DNA of 64,000 nt from CAYNST01 sp964546435 (GCA_964546435.1 CAZJKJ010000005.1:1-64000); one strand, 5' to 3'. Counted from the first letter of the stretch, positions 54,809-63,951 are shown. Notes: a model not told the origin generated them from the letters alone. Program-made: numbers and translations.

Positions 54809-55981
54809 CTAGAATCCATCAGCCGCCATTTTCAGTACCGGCATAATTGTGAGGCCGAAAAGCACCGCGCCCGACATCACCAGAAACAGCGCGGCAACCC
54901 CCTTTAACATCGGCGCGAGGGTTGCGATCCGTGATGCATAGAGCTGTCGGTACTGATGCGATAGCGCATCCAAAATAACGGCAATGGACTCCCGGTCCAT
55001 TGCCCCGGCAAGCGCAGCCTTATCCGTCGGCTCGAGGTTTCGCATGGCCTTTGCCCAGGGCCTGCCCTTTTTGACCGCCGCCACCGCATTTTGTAGATCA
55101 TCGCGCATGCCCCCCGGGGGCGCCGATTCGGAGGAAAGCTGCAGCGCATGCTCCATGGGGACCCCCGAGTGCACCAGTAGTGACAGGCTGTAGAGGGTCG
55201 TGTAATTGTTTCTTGAAAGCACCAGATCCTTATAAAAAGGAATCCTCAGTATCAGCCGATCGGCCCAAACTGCGTTGATCCATCGCCCGACGGTGCTAAG
55301 CGCCAGAAGCGCAAGAAAAATCAGCGTCATAATGCCCATTGTTATCTCGCTGATTGAGGCGAGCACACTAAAGATCGGGTTGCTCGCATCCTCGCCCGCC
55401 ATCTTCATCAGCGGGGATTCGGCCATCATCGGCGCCATTACCCGGGTGGTTCCAAAGGTGATGGCGGCGGCGCTTAAAAAGCCGAAAAGCCCAGCGTAGA
55501 TCTCACCAAGGTTGCCCTTTTTAATTCTCTGCATCTCGGCCTCAAACTCGGCGGCGTTGCGAAGTGCAGCGGCCGAATTCCCGCCTCTAAATCCTGCCCG
55601 CACGAGCGCGACCACGTTGGCTGGAAAATTGGGCGCGCCAATTGTCTCCATGGCCTGGCCAAGATCTGCTCCAGCTTCCACCTGCTTGAGCAACCTTCCT
55701 GAGACGCGCTTGATCGCCCCGGAGAAGTTGTCCTCAATCAGAGCCAGCGCCTCGCCGGTGCCGACCTTGGCCGCCGCCATCGCCGCAAGCCGGTGCAGCA
55801 GCACCTGGCGGTCCTGAATCTCAAGCGGAATCTCGATCCGAAAGCCGCGCACTTTTTTAACGCTCATGACCTTGCCGAATTTGCGCGCGGCGCGCTGCGC
55901 ATCGTGCTGCGTCAGTGCCTCGATCTCATGGGTCTGGATCCGGCCGCGGCTCTCCGCAATAATCTTCCAGCGCTTTAGCAT
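54809..55981 (-). CDS. Type IVb pilus inner-membrane platform (GspF/PilR class)
   Basis: The 390-residue protein has two GspF-type domains separated by membrane helices: hydrophobic stretches near 165-190, 215-240 and 365-385 with the typical GPPG-like turn (SAPPGGMRDDL). The first GspF domain contains LHRLAAMAAAKVGTGEALALI, shown here only in part, and AGADLGQAMETIGAPNFP. It forms the base on which the ATPase assembles pilins. It overlaps the ATPase gene by seven bases. Length matches PilR of R64-type pili and GspF (about 400). Confidence 0.9.
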   Translation of the reverse strand: MLKRWKIIAESRGRIQTHEIEALTQHDAQRAARKFGKVMSVKKVRGFRIEIPLEIQDRQVLLHRLAAMAAAKVGTGEALALIEDNFSGAIKRVSGRLLKQVEAGADLGQAMETIGAPNFPANVVALVRAGFRGGNSAAALRNAAEFEAEMQRIKKGNLGEIYAGLFGFLSAAAITFGTTRVMAPMMAESPLMKMAGEDASNPIFSVLASISEITMGIMTLIFLALLALSTVGRWINAVWADRLILRIPFYKDLVLSRNNYTTLYSLSLLVHSGVPMEHALQLSSESAPPGGMRDDLQNAVAAVKKGRPWAKAMRNLEPTDKAALAGAMDRESIAVILDALSHQYRQLYASRIATLAPMLKGVAALFLVMSGAVLFGLTIMPVLKMAADGF

Positions 55982-57564
55982 TGCCCGCTCCTCGCGCCCT
56001 CTGCTCGCTCCACAGGGCTTACCCAGCTGCCCGCCTCGAGGCGATAGCCGGCCTGCTCAAGGCGCTCCTCGCCCTCCGGGCCAAACACACGAACCAGCTC
56101 GCGCGCATCGGTAACGCCCTGCTTTACCTTCTCGAGGCCATCATCGACCATCCGGCTCCAGCGCGGCTTTCTTTGCTCCATGACGGCCTGTACTTCGTCC
56201 TCGCTTTGAAAATAATGGCACTCCGAGACCACCGTGCGCCCAGCATAACCACCCCCGTCACACTTCGGGCATGCAGGGTTTCGGCCCTCGCACCCGGGGC
56301 AGACGGTGCGCATGAGAGTCTGGGCGAGCACCGATCGCAGCACGCTTCTAAGCTCAAACAGCGGCACACCCAGATCGCGAAGCCGGTTTACCGCCCCGAG
56401 GATTGAGCCGGTGTGTAAGGTTGCGAACACAAGATGCCCGGTCTCGGCCGCCTTAATGGCGTTTCGTGCCGTGTTATCATCGCGCACCTCCCCAAGAATA
56501 ATAATATCCGGATCGGCCCTCATGAAGGCCTTGAGCGCACGGGAGAAATCAAGCCCGATACCCTCATTGATGTTGAGCTGTCTCACGTAGGAGATTCTGT
56601 GCTCGACCGGATCCTCGGCGGTGTAGATCACTTTGCCGAACCGATCAAGCTCTCTTAAGGTCGCGGTAAGCGTTGTGGTCTTGCCAGAGCCTGTCATGCC
56701 GCAGATAAGATTAAGCCCCTCAAGCCTGCGACTGCCCTTTCGCCAATCGGTAAGCTTACTGATCCCAAGCACCTCAAGCGGAAGATTTGCTTTTTCCGGA
56801 TCAAGGATCCGCATCACGATGGATTCGCCCGAGAGCACTGGCAATGTTGCCACCCGCAGGGCGATCTTGCGCCCGTTATACTCAATATCAAACCCACCAT
56901 CCTGGGGCTTTCGCCGCTCGGCCATATCCATGCCCGCGCGATCTTTGATGCGCGCCGAGAGGGTCAGAAAATCTGAAGGCTCGCCTTCTCGGATCACCTT
57001 TGCCACGCCCATCACGCGAATGAACACCGTGAAGGACTCATCGCGCTGCAGTACGTGAATATCAGATGCACCCTTTTGAATCGCCTCTCGAAGCAGCTGC
57101 TCAAGTAAGGATGAGTCCGAATCGTGAATCGTCTCAAGCTTGGCAATGTAATTATCGATCGACTCCGGATTCGCATCGATGAAGACGATGTTACGACCCG
57201 GGAAGTACGGCTGTAGCCGGTGCTTGGTCTGCGACTTTGAAGAAAGGCTCGCCACGTACACATTCTCAATGGTTTCAGCGGCGATCTTGCAGCGCAACTC
57301 ATAGAAAAGCTCAGGCGGCACGTGTTGAACAATTTTCTCCTCGTTGGTGAGGTTTTTATTGGTCACCTTTAAAAGCGCATCAACGAGCGCGTCATGGCCA
57401 AGAAAGCCATTTTTTACCAGAACATCCCCAAGATCCTTCTCGGTGACACCCTGCTCAAGCAGCGCCGCATGCAGCGCATCCTTACTTACAAGGTTATTGA
57501 GCAGTAAATACTCCCCCAGCAGATCATCACGCGATCTTGCCTTCTGGGTCTCAGGCATCATCAT
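55975..57564 (-). CDS. Pilus assembly ATPase (GspE/PilB/PilQ class)
   Basis: The 529-residue secretion ATPase has an N-terminal domain (1-150), then Walker A GMTGSGKTTT (289-298), Asp box EDPVEHRI, Walker B DIIILGEVRD, His box TGHLVFATLHTGS and a zinc tetracysteine (CPGC and CPKC, near 418-431). The zinc motif marks an assembly rather than a retraction ATPase. Its ATG overlaps the stop of the tip-adhesin gene (ATGA) and GGAG lies nine bases upstream. No retraction ATPase is seen in the window. Confidence 0.93.
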   Translation of the reverse strand: MMMPETQKARSRDDLLGEYLLLNNLVSKDALHAALLEQGVTEKDLGDVLVKNGFLGHDALVDALLKVTNKNLTNEEKIVQHVPPELFYELRCKIAAETIENVYVASLSSKSQTKHRLQPYFPGRNIVFIDANPESIDNYIAKLETIHDSDSSLLEQLLREAIQKGASDIHVLQRDESFTVFIRVMGVAKVIREGEPSDFLTLSARIKDRAGMDMAERRKPQDGGFDIEYNGRKIALRVATLPVLSGESIVMRILDPEKANLPLEVLGISKLTDWRKGSRRLEGLNLICGMTGSGKTTTLTATLRELDRFGKVIYTAEDPVEHRISYVRQLNINEGIGLDFSRALKAFMRADPDIIILGEVRDDNTARNAIKAAETGHLVFATLHTGSILGAVNRLRDLGVPLFELRSVLRSVLAQTLMRTVCPGCEGRNPACPKCDGGGYAGRTVVSECHYFQSEDEVQAVMEQRKPRWSRMVDDGLEKVKQGVTDARELVRVFGPEGEERLEQAGYRLEAGSWVSPVERAEGARSGQC

Positions 57565-59324
57565 GGGTTACAACTCCAGTTGCTCATGTTGTGGTTTTGA
57601 TAGACCGGGTTTTGTGAGGAGATAGCGCTTGCCCCTGAGAATATTCCGCTTAGCGACCAGCAGCTTGCGCTCGCATAGATGCTCGTGCCGGCGCCCCCAA
57701 TAAAGCGCCCGCCGACACCCTTGATCGCATTAAGCGCAGGGCCTGAGGCGCTCCCGATCTGGGAGCCTTGCAGTGTGAGTTGCGCTGTAGGGTGCAGGCT
57801 TGCAAAGCTCGCAAGGCTTGCGCCGATTGCAACCGAGCTCGACTCAAGCGTCATTGCTCCTGCAACCAGAAACAAGGTGTCGTTGGCGCCTGCGCTCAAG
57901 ATTGATGAGTCGCTTGCAGAAAACTTTGAATCAAGACCGATCTCGATCCGGGTGTCTCCCTGGGCGCTAGCTGGGGCTTGAAGTGTGAGGCTCGCACCAT
58001 CGAGCTCCATCCCTGAGCCGTGCTTAAGTGTGATGGCAGGAGCTCCATTAACGCCATGGCTGAACACGATAGCGTGCCCGTGCGAGATCCACTGCGAGTG
58101 ACTGAGCTCGATTGCAGCCCGTGCGCTTGATGAGCTATTGATGGTGAGGCTGCCCGCGCTCTGCGAGATAACCGAGCCCTTAAGTGAAAGACTCTCTGAT
58201 GCGGTGTGCGTGAGGGTTGTCGGCCCGTCAATGCGCCAACGCGATCCGATCAGTGAGGCACTGGCATTGATCTGGGACTGAGCGCTCACAAGCTCGCTTT
58301 CGCGCAGGTTAATCGCACCGCTTAGCGTAGCGCCTGATACAGACAGGCTTGCCTGATCAACCAAGATGCTGCCATCAAAGATCACATCTTTTAGAAGCAG
58401 CTTCCCGCCAAGCACCTGTAAATCAATGTTGGGGCCAAAATGTGCACCCTGAAAGACCGCGTGAACATTCTTAAGTGTAATAGTCAGCCTATCCGGGGCG
58501 GAGATACTGGTAATCGCGCCTCCTGCGCCGGTGATGATTACTCTGGTGGGGCCACAGTGCTCACCATTTATAAAATCAAAATTAAATGCACTGTCAGTAA
58601 TGACCCAGTCACTGTCATCATCAATGTTGAAAAAGAAGTCCTGGCAGCGCTGAGCGTTCCAAAACGCCATCAGAAGGCTCATATCGCTGCCGCTTATGCT
58701 CGATCCGAGCTCACTTGCCGCAAGGCTCACCGGTGCCAGAGCGGTTGCGCCACGCGCACTTGCGCGGCCAATCGCTTTAACCATGGCATTCGGGGCGAGG
58801 TACGCACCATCGGAGTTGCGCACTATATCAGCGCAGGTGGCGCGGCTGCCTGCGCGGCGTGAAATAATAAACGCAAGCAGATCCTGATCGTTATAAGAGG
58901 CATCGCCTGCAAAGTTCGACTCATACACATAGGCCCGACCGAGCGCATCTGCCCTGTGCTTTACTGTGTAGGAGGAGCTCTCATCGAGCGAGACGCTTAT
59001 CACCGGGTAGTCAGAGGTGCTGATAGGCTCAGCAAATGGGCAGTAGATCAGATCAAGGCCGTAGCTGTTTTTCGACGGCATGCCAAGAAATGCAGGCACA
59101 GTGTGGTGCCCGCTCCTCTCAACCCCAAGTGGCGCCACGAGCTTGCCGTTCACACCAAGCGGCTTTAAGTGATTGATCAGATAGATGCTTGCCTGATTGA
59201 GCATCTGCTTATCCTGCTGGATGCGTGTGAGGCTATTGGTCTGATCGATCACGCCAAGCAGTATGGCGCAAGCGTAGGCGAGCACCCCGATCATGATAAT
59301 GGACAGTACGAGCATCGCAAGCAT
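57561..59324 (-). CDS. Pilin-like tip adhesin with a beta-helix domain (PilV-like)
   Basis: The 587-residue protein starts with a pilin-type hydrophobic helix (MLAMLVLSIIMIGVLAYACA) with no leader, then an ~170-residue pilin-like part with paired Cys. From about 260 onward it consists of short repeated strands rich in Ser, Ala, Gly and Leu (for example LKNVHAVFQGAHF, LKDVIFDGSIL, LSVSGATLSGAI) that suggest a right-handed beta-helix. Large minor pilins at this place in R64-type clusters (PilV) sit at the pilus tip and choose recipients. No shufflon repeats or recombinase are seen. Starts two bases after the upstream pilin stop. Confidence 0.7.
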   Translation of the reverse strand: MLAMLVLSIIMIGVLAYACAILLGVIDQTNSLTRIQQDKQMLNQASIYLINHLKPLGVNGKLVAPLGVERSGHHTVPAFLGMPSKNSYGLDLIYCPFAEPISTSDYPVISVSLDESSSYTVKHRADALGRAYVYESNFAGDASYNDQDLLAFIISRRAGSRATCADIVRNSDGAYLAPNAMVKAIGRASARGATALAPVSLAASELGSSISGSDMSLLMAFWNAQRCQDFFFNIDDDSDWVITDSAFNFDFINGEHCGPTRVIITGAGGAITSISAPDRLTITLKNVHAVFQGAHFGPNIDLQVLGGKLLLKDVIFDGSILVDQASLSVSGATLSGAINLRESELVSAQSQINASASLIGSRWRIDGPTTLTHTASESLSLKGSVISQSAGSLTINSSSSARAAIELSHSQWISHGHAIVFSHGVNGAPAITLKHGSGMELDGASLTLQAPASAQGDTRIEIGLDSKFSASDSSILSAGANDTLFLVAGAMTLESSSVAIGASLASFASLHPTAQLTLQGSQIGSASGPALNAIKGVGGRFIGGAGTSIYASASCWSLSGIFSGASAISSQNPVYQNHNMSNWSCNP

Positions 59325-59326
59325 GA

Positions 59327-59815
59327 CTAGAGCACCTTATAGCTCAGCCAGACAGCGCCTGGCAGGGTCGGTAGTAGCTCCCCGGTTGCTTTTCGTTGCC
59401 CTGAATAGCAGGCATCATCAATAAACACGCGAATTTCCTCGAAGTTATCAAGCACCTGCTCGGTCCTTATCAGCGATTCCAGCGATTGGGCCGAAAGCGC
59501 ATCAGAGCCAAGACATAGCCAGGTGGTGCCGTCTGGCTCCAGGTGGATCCCGGGGCTTGCCCAGATAAGATTGGCAGGTAGCGTCGGAAGCTTCACCAGA
59601 TCAGTGTTCGCAACAAGCGCATCAAGCGTTTCAGGCATCGCATCATAGAGAAGATTAAACTGGCTGATGAACCCTGCCACCGAGGTAATGGCGTGATTGA
59701 TCCGCGCGCTATCGCCTGCGCTGATCAGCGATTTGGGGTTCACATAGCTCATGCCTGCAACCAGTATGAGTGCGAACAAGGCGATGGCGATGATAGTGAT
59801 GATGAGATTAAACAC
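59327..59815 (-). CDS. Minor type IVb pilin without a leader
   Basis: The 162-residue protein starts MFNLIITIIAIALFALIL, almost identical at its N-terminus to the major pilin. A TAG in frame three codons before the ATG rules out a leader. The globular part has two Cys (CLGSD, DDACYSG). GGAG lies only three bases before the ATG. It has its own promoter after the terminator of the major pilin gene and is the first gene of the unit continuing with the tip adhesin, ATPase and platform. Confidence 0.75.
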   Translation of the reverse strand: MFNLIITIIAIALFALILVAGMSYVNPKSLISAGDSARINHAITSVAGFISQFNLLYDAMPETLDALVANTDLVKLPTLPANLIWASPGIHLEPDGTTWLCLGSDALSAQSLESLIRTEQVLDNFEEIRVFIDDACYSGQRKATGELLPTLPGAVWLSYKVL

Positions 59816-59859
59816 ATACTCTCCTAAATGCAGGCGAGGAGTTCTCCTGCTGCATATTT

Positions 59860-59887
59860 ATTATACGTGTTTTTATTATTTTGGCAA
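59860..59887 (-). promoter_or_regulatory. Promoter of the minor pilin to platform unit
   Basis: On the minus strand TTGCCA (59882-59887), 16 bp, TATAAT (59860-59865), directly behind the major-pilin terminator. Confidence 0.6.
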
Positions 59888-59888
59888 A

Positions 59889-59918
59889 CGCAAAAAGGAG
59901 GGCCGAAGCCCTCCTTTT
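59889..59918 (-). terminator. Strong terminator after the major pilin gene
   Basis: Perfect GGAGGGC / GCCCTCC stem extended by A-T pairs with a stable TTCG tetraloop on the minus strand, flanked by A and T runs (usable both ways). It should make the pilin message abundant relative to downstream genes. Confidence 0.85.
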
Positions 59919-59938
59919 GTTAAGCTACGCGTCGAGTC

Positions 59939-60409
59939 TTAGAGCTTCATGAACACGACAGCGGTGGCATTTTCTGCTGCATCTGACAGGTCTGCGTCCG
60001 GAGTTCCGAGGGCAGTAGTCACATCGGCGCCTTCCAGGCACTGAACCAGGCCGCTTCCGGCTTCATTGATCGCATCACACAGATCGGCAGTGATGGTGCC
60101 ATCAACGCTAGAACCAACAGCCGGGGTTGCGACAACGTAGCCATCTGCAATCGTCCAAACACCAGCAGGTGCAGTGGGGATACTGGTCAGGTAATTGCCT
60201 TGCAGATCAGCGACATCAGAAGTGCTGGTGCCTTCCTGGGCCAGACGCAGGGTAGAGGCTGCCTGGATTTGCTGAGCCTGGTTGATGTAGGTGGCTGCGA
60301 TCGCATCAACTGAGCCTTCTGAGAAAGCGCTGCCGCCGTAGTATACGGAAGTAGCAGTCAGAACGACAACCAGAGCGATAGCGATGATAGTGATAATCAG
60401 GTTAAACAT
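59939..60409 (-). CDS. Major type IVb pilin-like protein without a leader
   Basis: The 156-residue protein starts MFNLIITIIAIALVVVLTATSVYYGG. The ATG has GGAG nine bases upstream. Eight codons upstream is an in-frame TAA, with no ATG, GTG or TTG between, so no prepilin leader is possible. The mature-type helix begins at residue 2 (Phe), but the usual Glu5 is missing. The globular part is rich in Ala, Thr and Gly with two Cys (CDAIN, CLEGAD) for the D-loop. Own promoter, a palindromic leader and a strong terminator point to high expression, as for a main structural pilin. Confidence 0.85.
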   Translation of the reverse strand: MFNLIITIIAIALVVVLTATSVYYGGSAFSEGSVDAIAATYINQAQQIQAASTLRLAQEGTSTSDVADLQGNYLTSIPTAPAGVWTIADGYVVATPAVGSSVDGTITADLCDAINEAGSGLVQCLEGADVTTALGTPDADLSDAAENATAVVFMKL

Positions 60410-60451
60410 TTGGGCGGATCTCCAATCTTGTTATTTTTGAGTTTGTAGCGC

Positions 60452-60504
60452 TGAGCGATTCGCTCAACTTTTTTAATTATGCCTAATCTATACTCCAGTC
60501 GCAA
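60452..60504 (-). promoter_or_regulatory. Promoter and palindromic leader of the major pilin gene
   Basis: On the minus strand TTGCGA (60499-60504), 17 bp, CATAAT (60476-60481). The message then starts with the palindrome TGAGCGATTCGCTCA (60452-60466), which can fold at the 5' end or act as an operator. Confidence 0.6.
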
Positions 60505-60589
60505 TATATATTTTAGCGTTTATTATTTATTATGACATCTATTACGGCCACATGCAGGCATCCCGGCTCGCCTGCGGGCGCTCAGGATA

Positions 60590-60982
60590 TTACCTGGCCG
60601 CGCTCGATCCGATCCTAAGCTCAATAACCGATCCACCGTCCGAGCCAAGCGATGAGCTCTTACAGGTTGATCCCATGCAAAACGACTGCAGATCAAAGTG
60701 CTGGCACTGCTGGATGGCCATCGACAGGCTCGCAAGATCCTGATCCCAGTTAGAAAGTCCGGGTGAGCTTACGCTAATGCCTGCCGGGGTGGTGCTTACT
60801 GCATAGCCAAAGCTGGTGAACGCCTCTCGGCAGTGCTTTATCTGCCCCGCTACAAACTGCTCATCGCTCATCGACTTGTACGGATTTAGCGCCACCCACC
60901 CGGCAAGGCCAAACGCTGCGGTGCCGCCGAGAAGAAAAAGAGCGCCGATACTTAGGCGTATTGCCGGTGTCATGATCTGCAT
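60590..60982 (-). CDS. Small bitopic pilus accessory protein (PilP-like position)
   Basis: The 130-residue product, from ATG 60982 with GAGG ten bases upstream inside the end of the preceding gene, has one membrane helix near the N-terminus (IRLSIGALFLLGGTAAFGLA) and a small periplasmic domain with four Cys (C-x-SFCMGSTC type spacing). It is four bases after the preceding gene. Position and topology fit PilP of R64-type clusters, but sequence homology cannot be shown here. Confidence 0.6.
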   Translation of the reverse strand: MQIMTPAIRLSIGALFLLGGTAAFGLAGWVALNPYKSMSDEQFVAGQIKHCREAFTSFGYAVSTTPAGISVSSPGLSNWDQDLASLSMAIQQCQHFDLQSFCMGSTCKSSSLGSDGGSVIELRIGSSAAR

Positions 60983-60986
60983 GCGA

Positions 60987-61844
60987 TTATCCCTCACTTG
61001 CACCGCTTGGTTGAGTATCTGTCGGATCAGGCCCGTAGAGCTCCAAAAGCGCCTCATCCGGTAAGTCAATCACCTTTGTGCCTGTGGTGGAGCTCTTTAA
61101 ATCAGCCGCACGCCCCTTAAGGGCAGGCTGCGACCCCGGCGCCTGCTCGGGCATAATGGGCGGCTCGATTTTAATGCTCGTCACATACTTTCGCGCCGCC
61201 TTATCCCAGCTTAGCGACTCAAGATAGGCGCCCGGTTGCGCCAGCACGCTCTTTATCTTTGAGTGCATGGTATAAGGCACCGGCGGCGCATCTGTCTTTG
61301 CGGCTCGCGGGTCGAACTGGTTAAGAAGTACGTACTTAAATGTAAGCGCAAGCATGAGCGAGACAAGACCAAGCCCCGCGTACCAAAGCCCGAAGTACAT
61401 CACCGCGGTGCCCTGATTTGACATGCTGCGCATCGGATCCTTGTAGGTGACCCCGCCAGTTACGCTGGCCGCATCATCTTCATTGAGCACAAAAGTGCAG
61501 ATGCCGTCGGTGTTTGCCCGGCCGGTCACTTTAATCAGACACTCAGAGGTTGCAAATACCACCTCATCTTGCTCGCGCAAAAGCTCGATCACGCTACTAA
61601 GGACACCGTGCCCTGAGCCACAATCGTGCAGCTCCCAGTAATACCCGCCGGCTTCTTTAAGCAATTGATACTTCGCGGTTGCAGGATCCATAGAATCCTG
61701 AACTTTGCTCCTAAGATAGAGCATTAAATCCTTTTTGGAGCTCCCGGATTGAAATCCCATAAGAACCATGTTCGGCAGCGCCACCGCATCGCTGTGCGGT
61801 GTTTGCGGGCAGGCTTTATCGATCGTTCCTTTCTTAAATCCCAT
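60987..61844 (-). CDS. Bitopic pilus accessory protein (PilO-like position)
   Basis: The 285-residue protein has a cytoplasmic N-terminal part (about 1-145), one membrane helix (about 148-172, AVMYFGLWYAGLGLVSLMLAL with flanks) and a C-terminal part rich in Pro and charged residues. It lies between the secretin and the PilP-like gene, where R64-type clusters encode PilO. Four Cys are in the N-terminal part. The role would be linking the secretin to the inner-membrane ATPase complex. Homology is inferred from gene order. Confidence 0.6.
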   Translation of the reverse strand: MGFKKGTIDKACPQTPHSDAVALPNMVLMGFQSGSSKKDLMLYLRSKVQDSMDPATAKYQLLKEAGGYYWELHDCGSGHGVLSSVIELLREQDEVVFATSECLIKVTGRANTDGICTFVLNEDDAASVTGGVTYKDPMRSMSNQGTAVMYFGLWYAGLGLVSLMLALTFKYVLLNQFDPRAAKTDAPPVPYTMHSKIKSVLAQPGAYLESLSWDKAARKYVTSIKIEPPIMPEQAPGSQPALKGRAADLKSSTTGTKVIDLPDEALLELYGPDPTDTQPSGASEG

Positions 61845-61859
61845 CACTGGTTACGCCCC

Positions 61860-63494
61860 TTATTTGTAAACTGCCCGTTTATCGCCATCGAGCTTGGTAA
61901 AGACGGTGACAGTTGGCCGAATCATGATGATCATTGAGTTTCGATTAAACTTTGCATCCTTGTGCGCACCACCAAGCTTCTCTAAAAAGCCGATGGCATT
62001 ACGGTTATCGGATTTTTGATCATAGGTAATGCCGCCGATGACCACGGTCTCACCGGCCTTTATTTTAATCAAATCGGTGAACTCCTGCTCCTGAATGCTT
62101 GGGCGGCTGATGGTGCCGATTTGATTGCCGACATTTAAATCCACAAACGCAATCAATGAGCTAAGCTTCATGTCCACATCAATCGTGATGAGCTCGGAGT
62201 GTGCCTGGTAGTAGGGCGCAAGATTCAGCTCAAGTCCGATATCGACTGTCTCTATCTGAGCCGATCCAAGCCCGAGCCCACTTGTGCTGTGGTTGTTCGA
62301 GTAGCCGTCATTGGAGCTACCGTTGTTTGTCCGGTTGTTGTCTGTATTATTTGAGCTTGATGATCCGATGTTACTGACCCCGATCGAATCCACGTAGGCA
62401 ACCTCGCTTGCGCTTTTCATGGTGACCTTCTTTCCTGACAGAGTCTTCATCAGCAGGCTCTGGGAGGTTTCGGTTTTGCCGTAAGTGCTCAGATAATTCA
62501 ACACCGCATCGATCGCAAAATCCCCGGCCGACAGCACTATGTCAGCCCCCTGTCCGCCAAGTGCGCTCATTGAGGCAACCTTGCCGCCGGTTAGTAGCAT
62601 ATCGGCGATTGATTTTGCCTGCGAGCTGCCACCCGAGCCTGCGGTTTCGCCACCGGCCGGATCGACTATCGGTGCGTCACCGGTTATGCCAGAGATGGCG
62701 CTGGAGCTCTTGCTTGCAAGCCGCTGGGCGTTGGCATACACCTGCGCCTCGCCCAGATGCATATTGAGCTTGCTCCAGTCGATGCCGGATTTTTTGTTCT
62801 TATCAAGCGCGACATTAATCACCGCAACCTGCATCGATACCAAGGCTGAGTTTTTGGAGACCGTGTCCAGAAAATTGATCACTCGTTGATGGGTCCTGTA
62901 GTCCGCTTTGTAGCTGACCGTGCCCGCCTCCATCGAGGTATCGATATCGCTCGCACCGAGCGCAGATAAATTGGCGGACACCGATTTTGCGACCGACTCA
63001 TCCTGAGGGATCTTCACCATGTATACACTGTCTTTTTCAACTGTGAGGATATTGCCCGGGTTCCAGTTAAATGACACCTGGTAGGCGGCGCCAAGCGCAT
63101 TTAAAAAATCCCCAAGCCTGCCCTCAAACTCAAACACCACCATTGGCTTTTTTGCAACCGCAGGATCAGGGATCGAGACATACAGTCCAAGATTTGCAAG
63201 TAGCGGCCCGAGATCAGAGAGGATGCCAGTGGTTGCCAGCGAGGTCTTAAGACGCTTTTGTGCAATCTCGGCAGGTATCCGAAGCGGCTCTGAGATGATG
63301 AAGCTGCCATTATCATTGACATAGGTAATCGCAGGCTCGGCGCTTCTCCACGAATCAATCAGCGCGCTCGTATCGGCGGATCTTGCGAACTCGGCCTCGA
63401 GATCTGTCGGGATTTTGCTTGCAGTTGCGCACCCGGCAAGAATGCCTGCACTAAGGCTCGCTGCAACAAAAAGATGGCTTGTTATTCTTATCAT
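61860..63494 (-). CDS. Outer-membrane secretin lipoprotein (PilN/BfpB class)
   Basis: The 544-residue protein has a lipoprotein signal ending LAGC (Cys22), N-domains (about 100-210, including a STN-like part), and a C-terminal secretin domain with VDIGLELNLAPYYQ, TISRPSIQEQEFTDLIKIKAGETV (quoted here in two pieces: TISRPSIQEQEF and TDLIKIKAGETV) and IGGITYDQKS. A Ser/Asn/Gly-rich stretch (about 370-395) precedes the secretin core. It forms the outer-membrane channel of the pilus. AGGA is four bases from the ATG. It is the second gene of the cluster. Confidence 0.92.
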   Translation of the reverse strand: MIRITSHLFVAASLSAGILAGCATASKIPTDLEAEFARSADTSALIDSWRSAEPAITYVNDNGSFIISEPLRIPAEIAQKRLKTSLATTGILSDLGPLLANLGLYVSIPDPAVAKKPMVVFEFEGRLGDFLNALGAAYQVSFNWNPGNILTVEKDSVYMVKIPQDESVAKSVSANLSALGASDIDTSMEAGTVSYKADYRTHQRVINFLDTVSKNSALVSMQVAVINVALDKNKKSGIDWSKLNMHLGEAQVYANAQRLASKSSSAISGITGDAPIVDPAGGETAGSGGSSQAKSIADMLLTGGKVASMSALGGQGADIVLSAGDFAIDAVLNYLSTYGKTETSQSLLMKTLSGKKVTMKSASEVAYVDSIGVSNIGSSSSNNTDNNRTNNGSSNDGYSNNHSTSGLGLGSAQIETVDIGLELNLAPYYQAHSELITIDVDMKLSSLIAFVDLNVGNQIGTISRPSIQEQEFTDLIKIKAGETVVIGGITYDQKSDNRNAIGFLEKLGGAHKDAKFNRNSMIIMIRPTVTVFTKLDGDKRAVYK

Positions 63495-63506
63495 TTGTCC
63501 TACCGC

Positions 63507-63884
63507 CTATTGAGCCTGTGATGGTCTTGCCTTGGATAAATCAAGGCGAATATAGCTCGCTTTGGCCTCGTGATAGTAAACTCGATGCCCGTTTAGCTGC
63601 CCGACATACCTTGCGGCATCTACCTGCTCGCGCGTCCACTGCCCAAGAACCTCCGGGTGGTAGATATCCTGGTTTGTAGGCGCTGGGGCCGACCCCATAG
63701 AATAATGCGGGTGCATGGTGCCTGTGTACTCAGCGCAGCTCTCGGGCGAGGCCGGCATCTGGCCATACCCGAGCGCATCGCCTCTTTGGCTCGGTTTTAA
63801 AAATGGATTGCCCGATGTTTCGCTCGCGCAGATAAGTTGCGATAAGAGCATGCCGAGCGCAGCGGCAGAGAGTTTCAGCAACAC
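63507..63884 (-). CDS. Small exported protein, first gene of the pilus cluster
   Basis: The 125-residue product starts at GTG with GGGA seven bases before it. It has a signal peptide (MLLKLSAAALGMLLSQLICA) and a mature part with Tyr, His and Pro residues and one further Cys. In related clusters a small exported protein that helps the secretin occupies this place, but I cannot assign it to a family. It ends 12 bases before the secretin ATG. Confidence 0.65.
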   Translation of the reverse strand: MLLKLSAAALGMLLSQLICASETSGNPFLKPSQRGDALGYGQMPASPESCAEYTGTMHPHYSMGSAPAPTNQDIYHPEVLGQWTREQVDAARYVGQLNGHRVYYHEAKASYIRLDLSKARPSQAQ

Positions 63885-63915
63885 GGGCGCTTCCCTTTAT
63901 AATAGTATTGCATTA

Positions 63916-63944
63916 ATTATATAAAATGATAGTGTGGCTGTCCA
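63916..63944 (-). promoter_or_regulatory. Promoter of the pilus cluster
   Basis: On the minus strand TGGACA (63939-63944), 17 bp, TATAAT (63916-63921), about 32 bases before the first GTG. Confidence 0.65.
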
Positions 63945-63951
63945 GATAATC

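Noticed and set aside
54809..63884. Type II secretion or Tad cluster
   Set aside because: Only one pilin-like family, a PilN/BfpB-type lipoprotein secretin and the accessory gene order fit a type IVb pilus; no GspC/D/G-type set or Tad ATPase pair is present.
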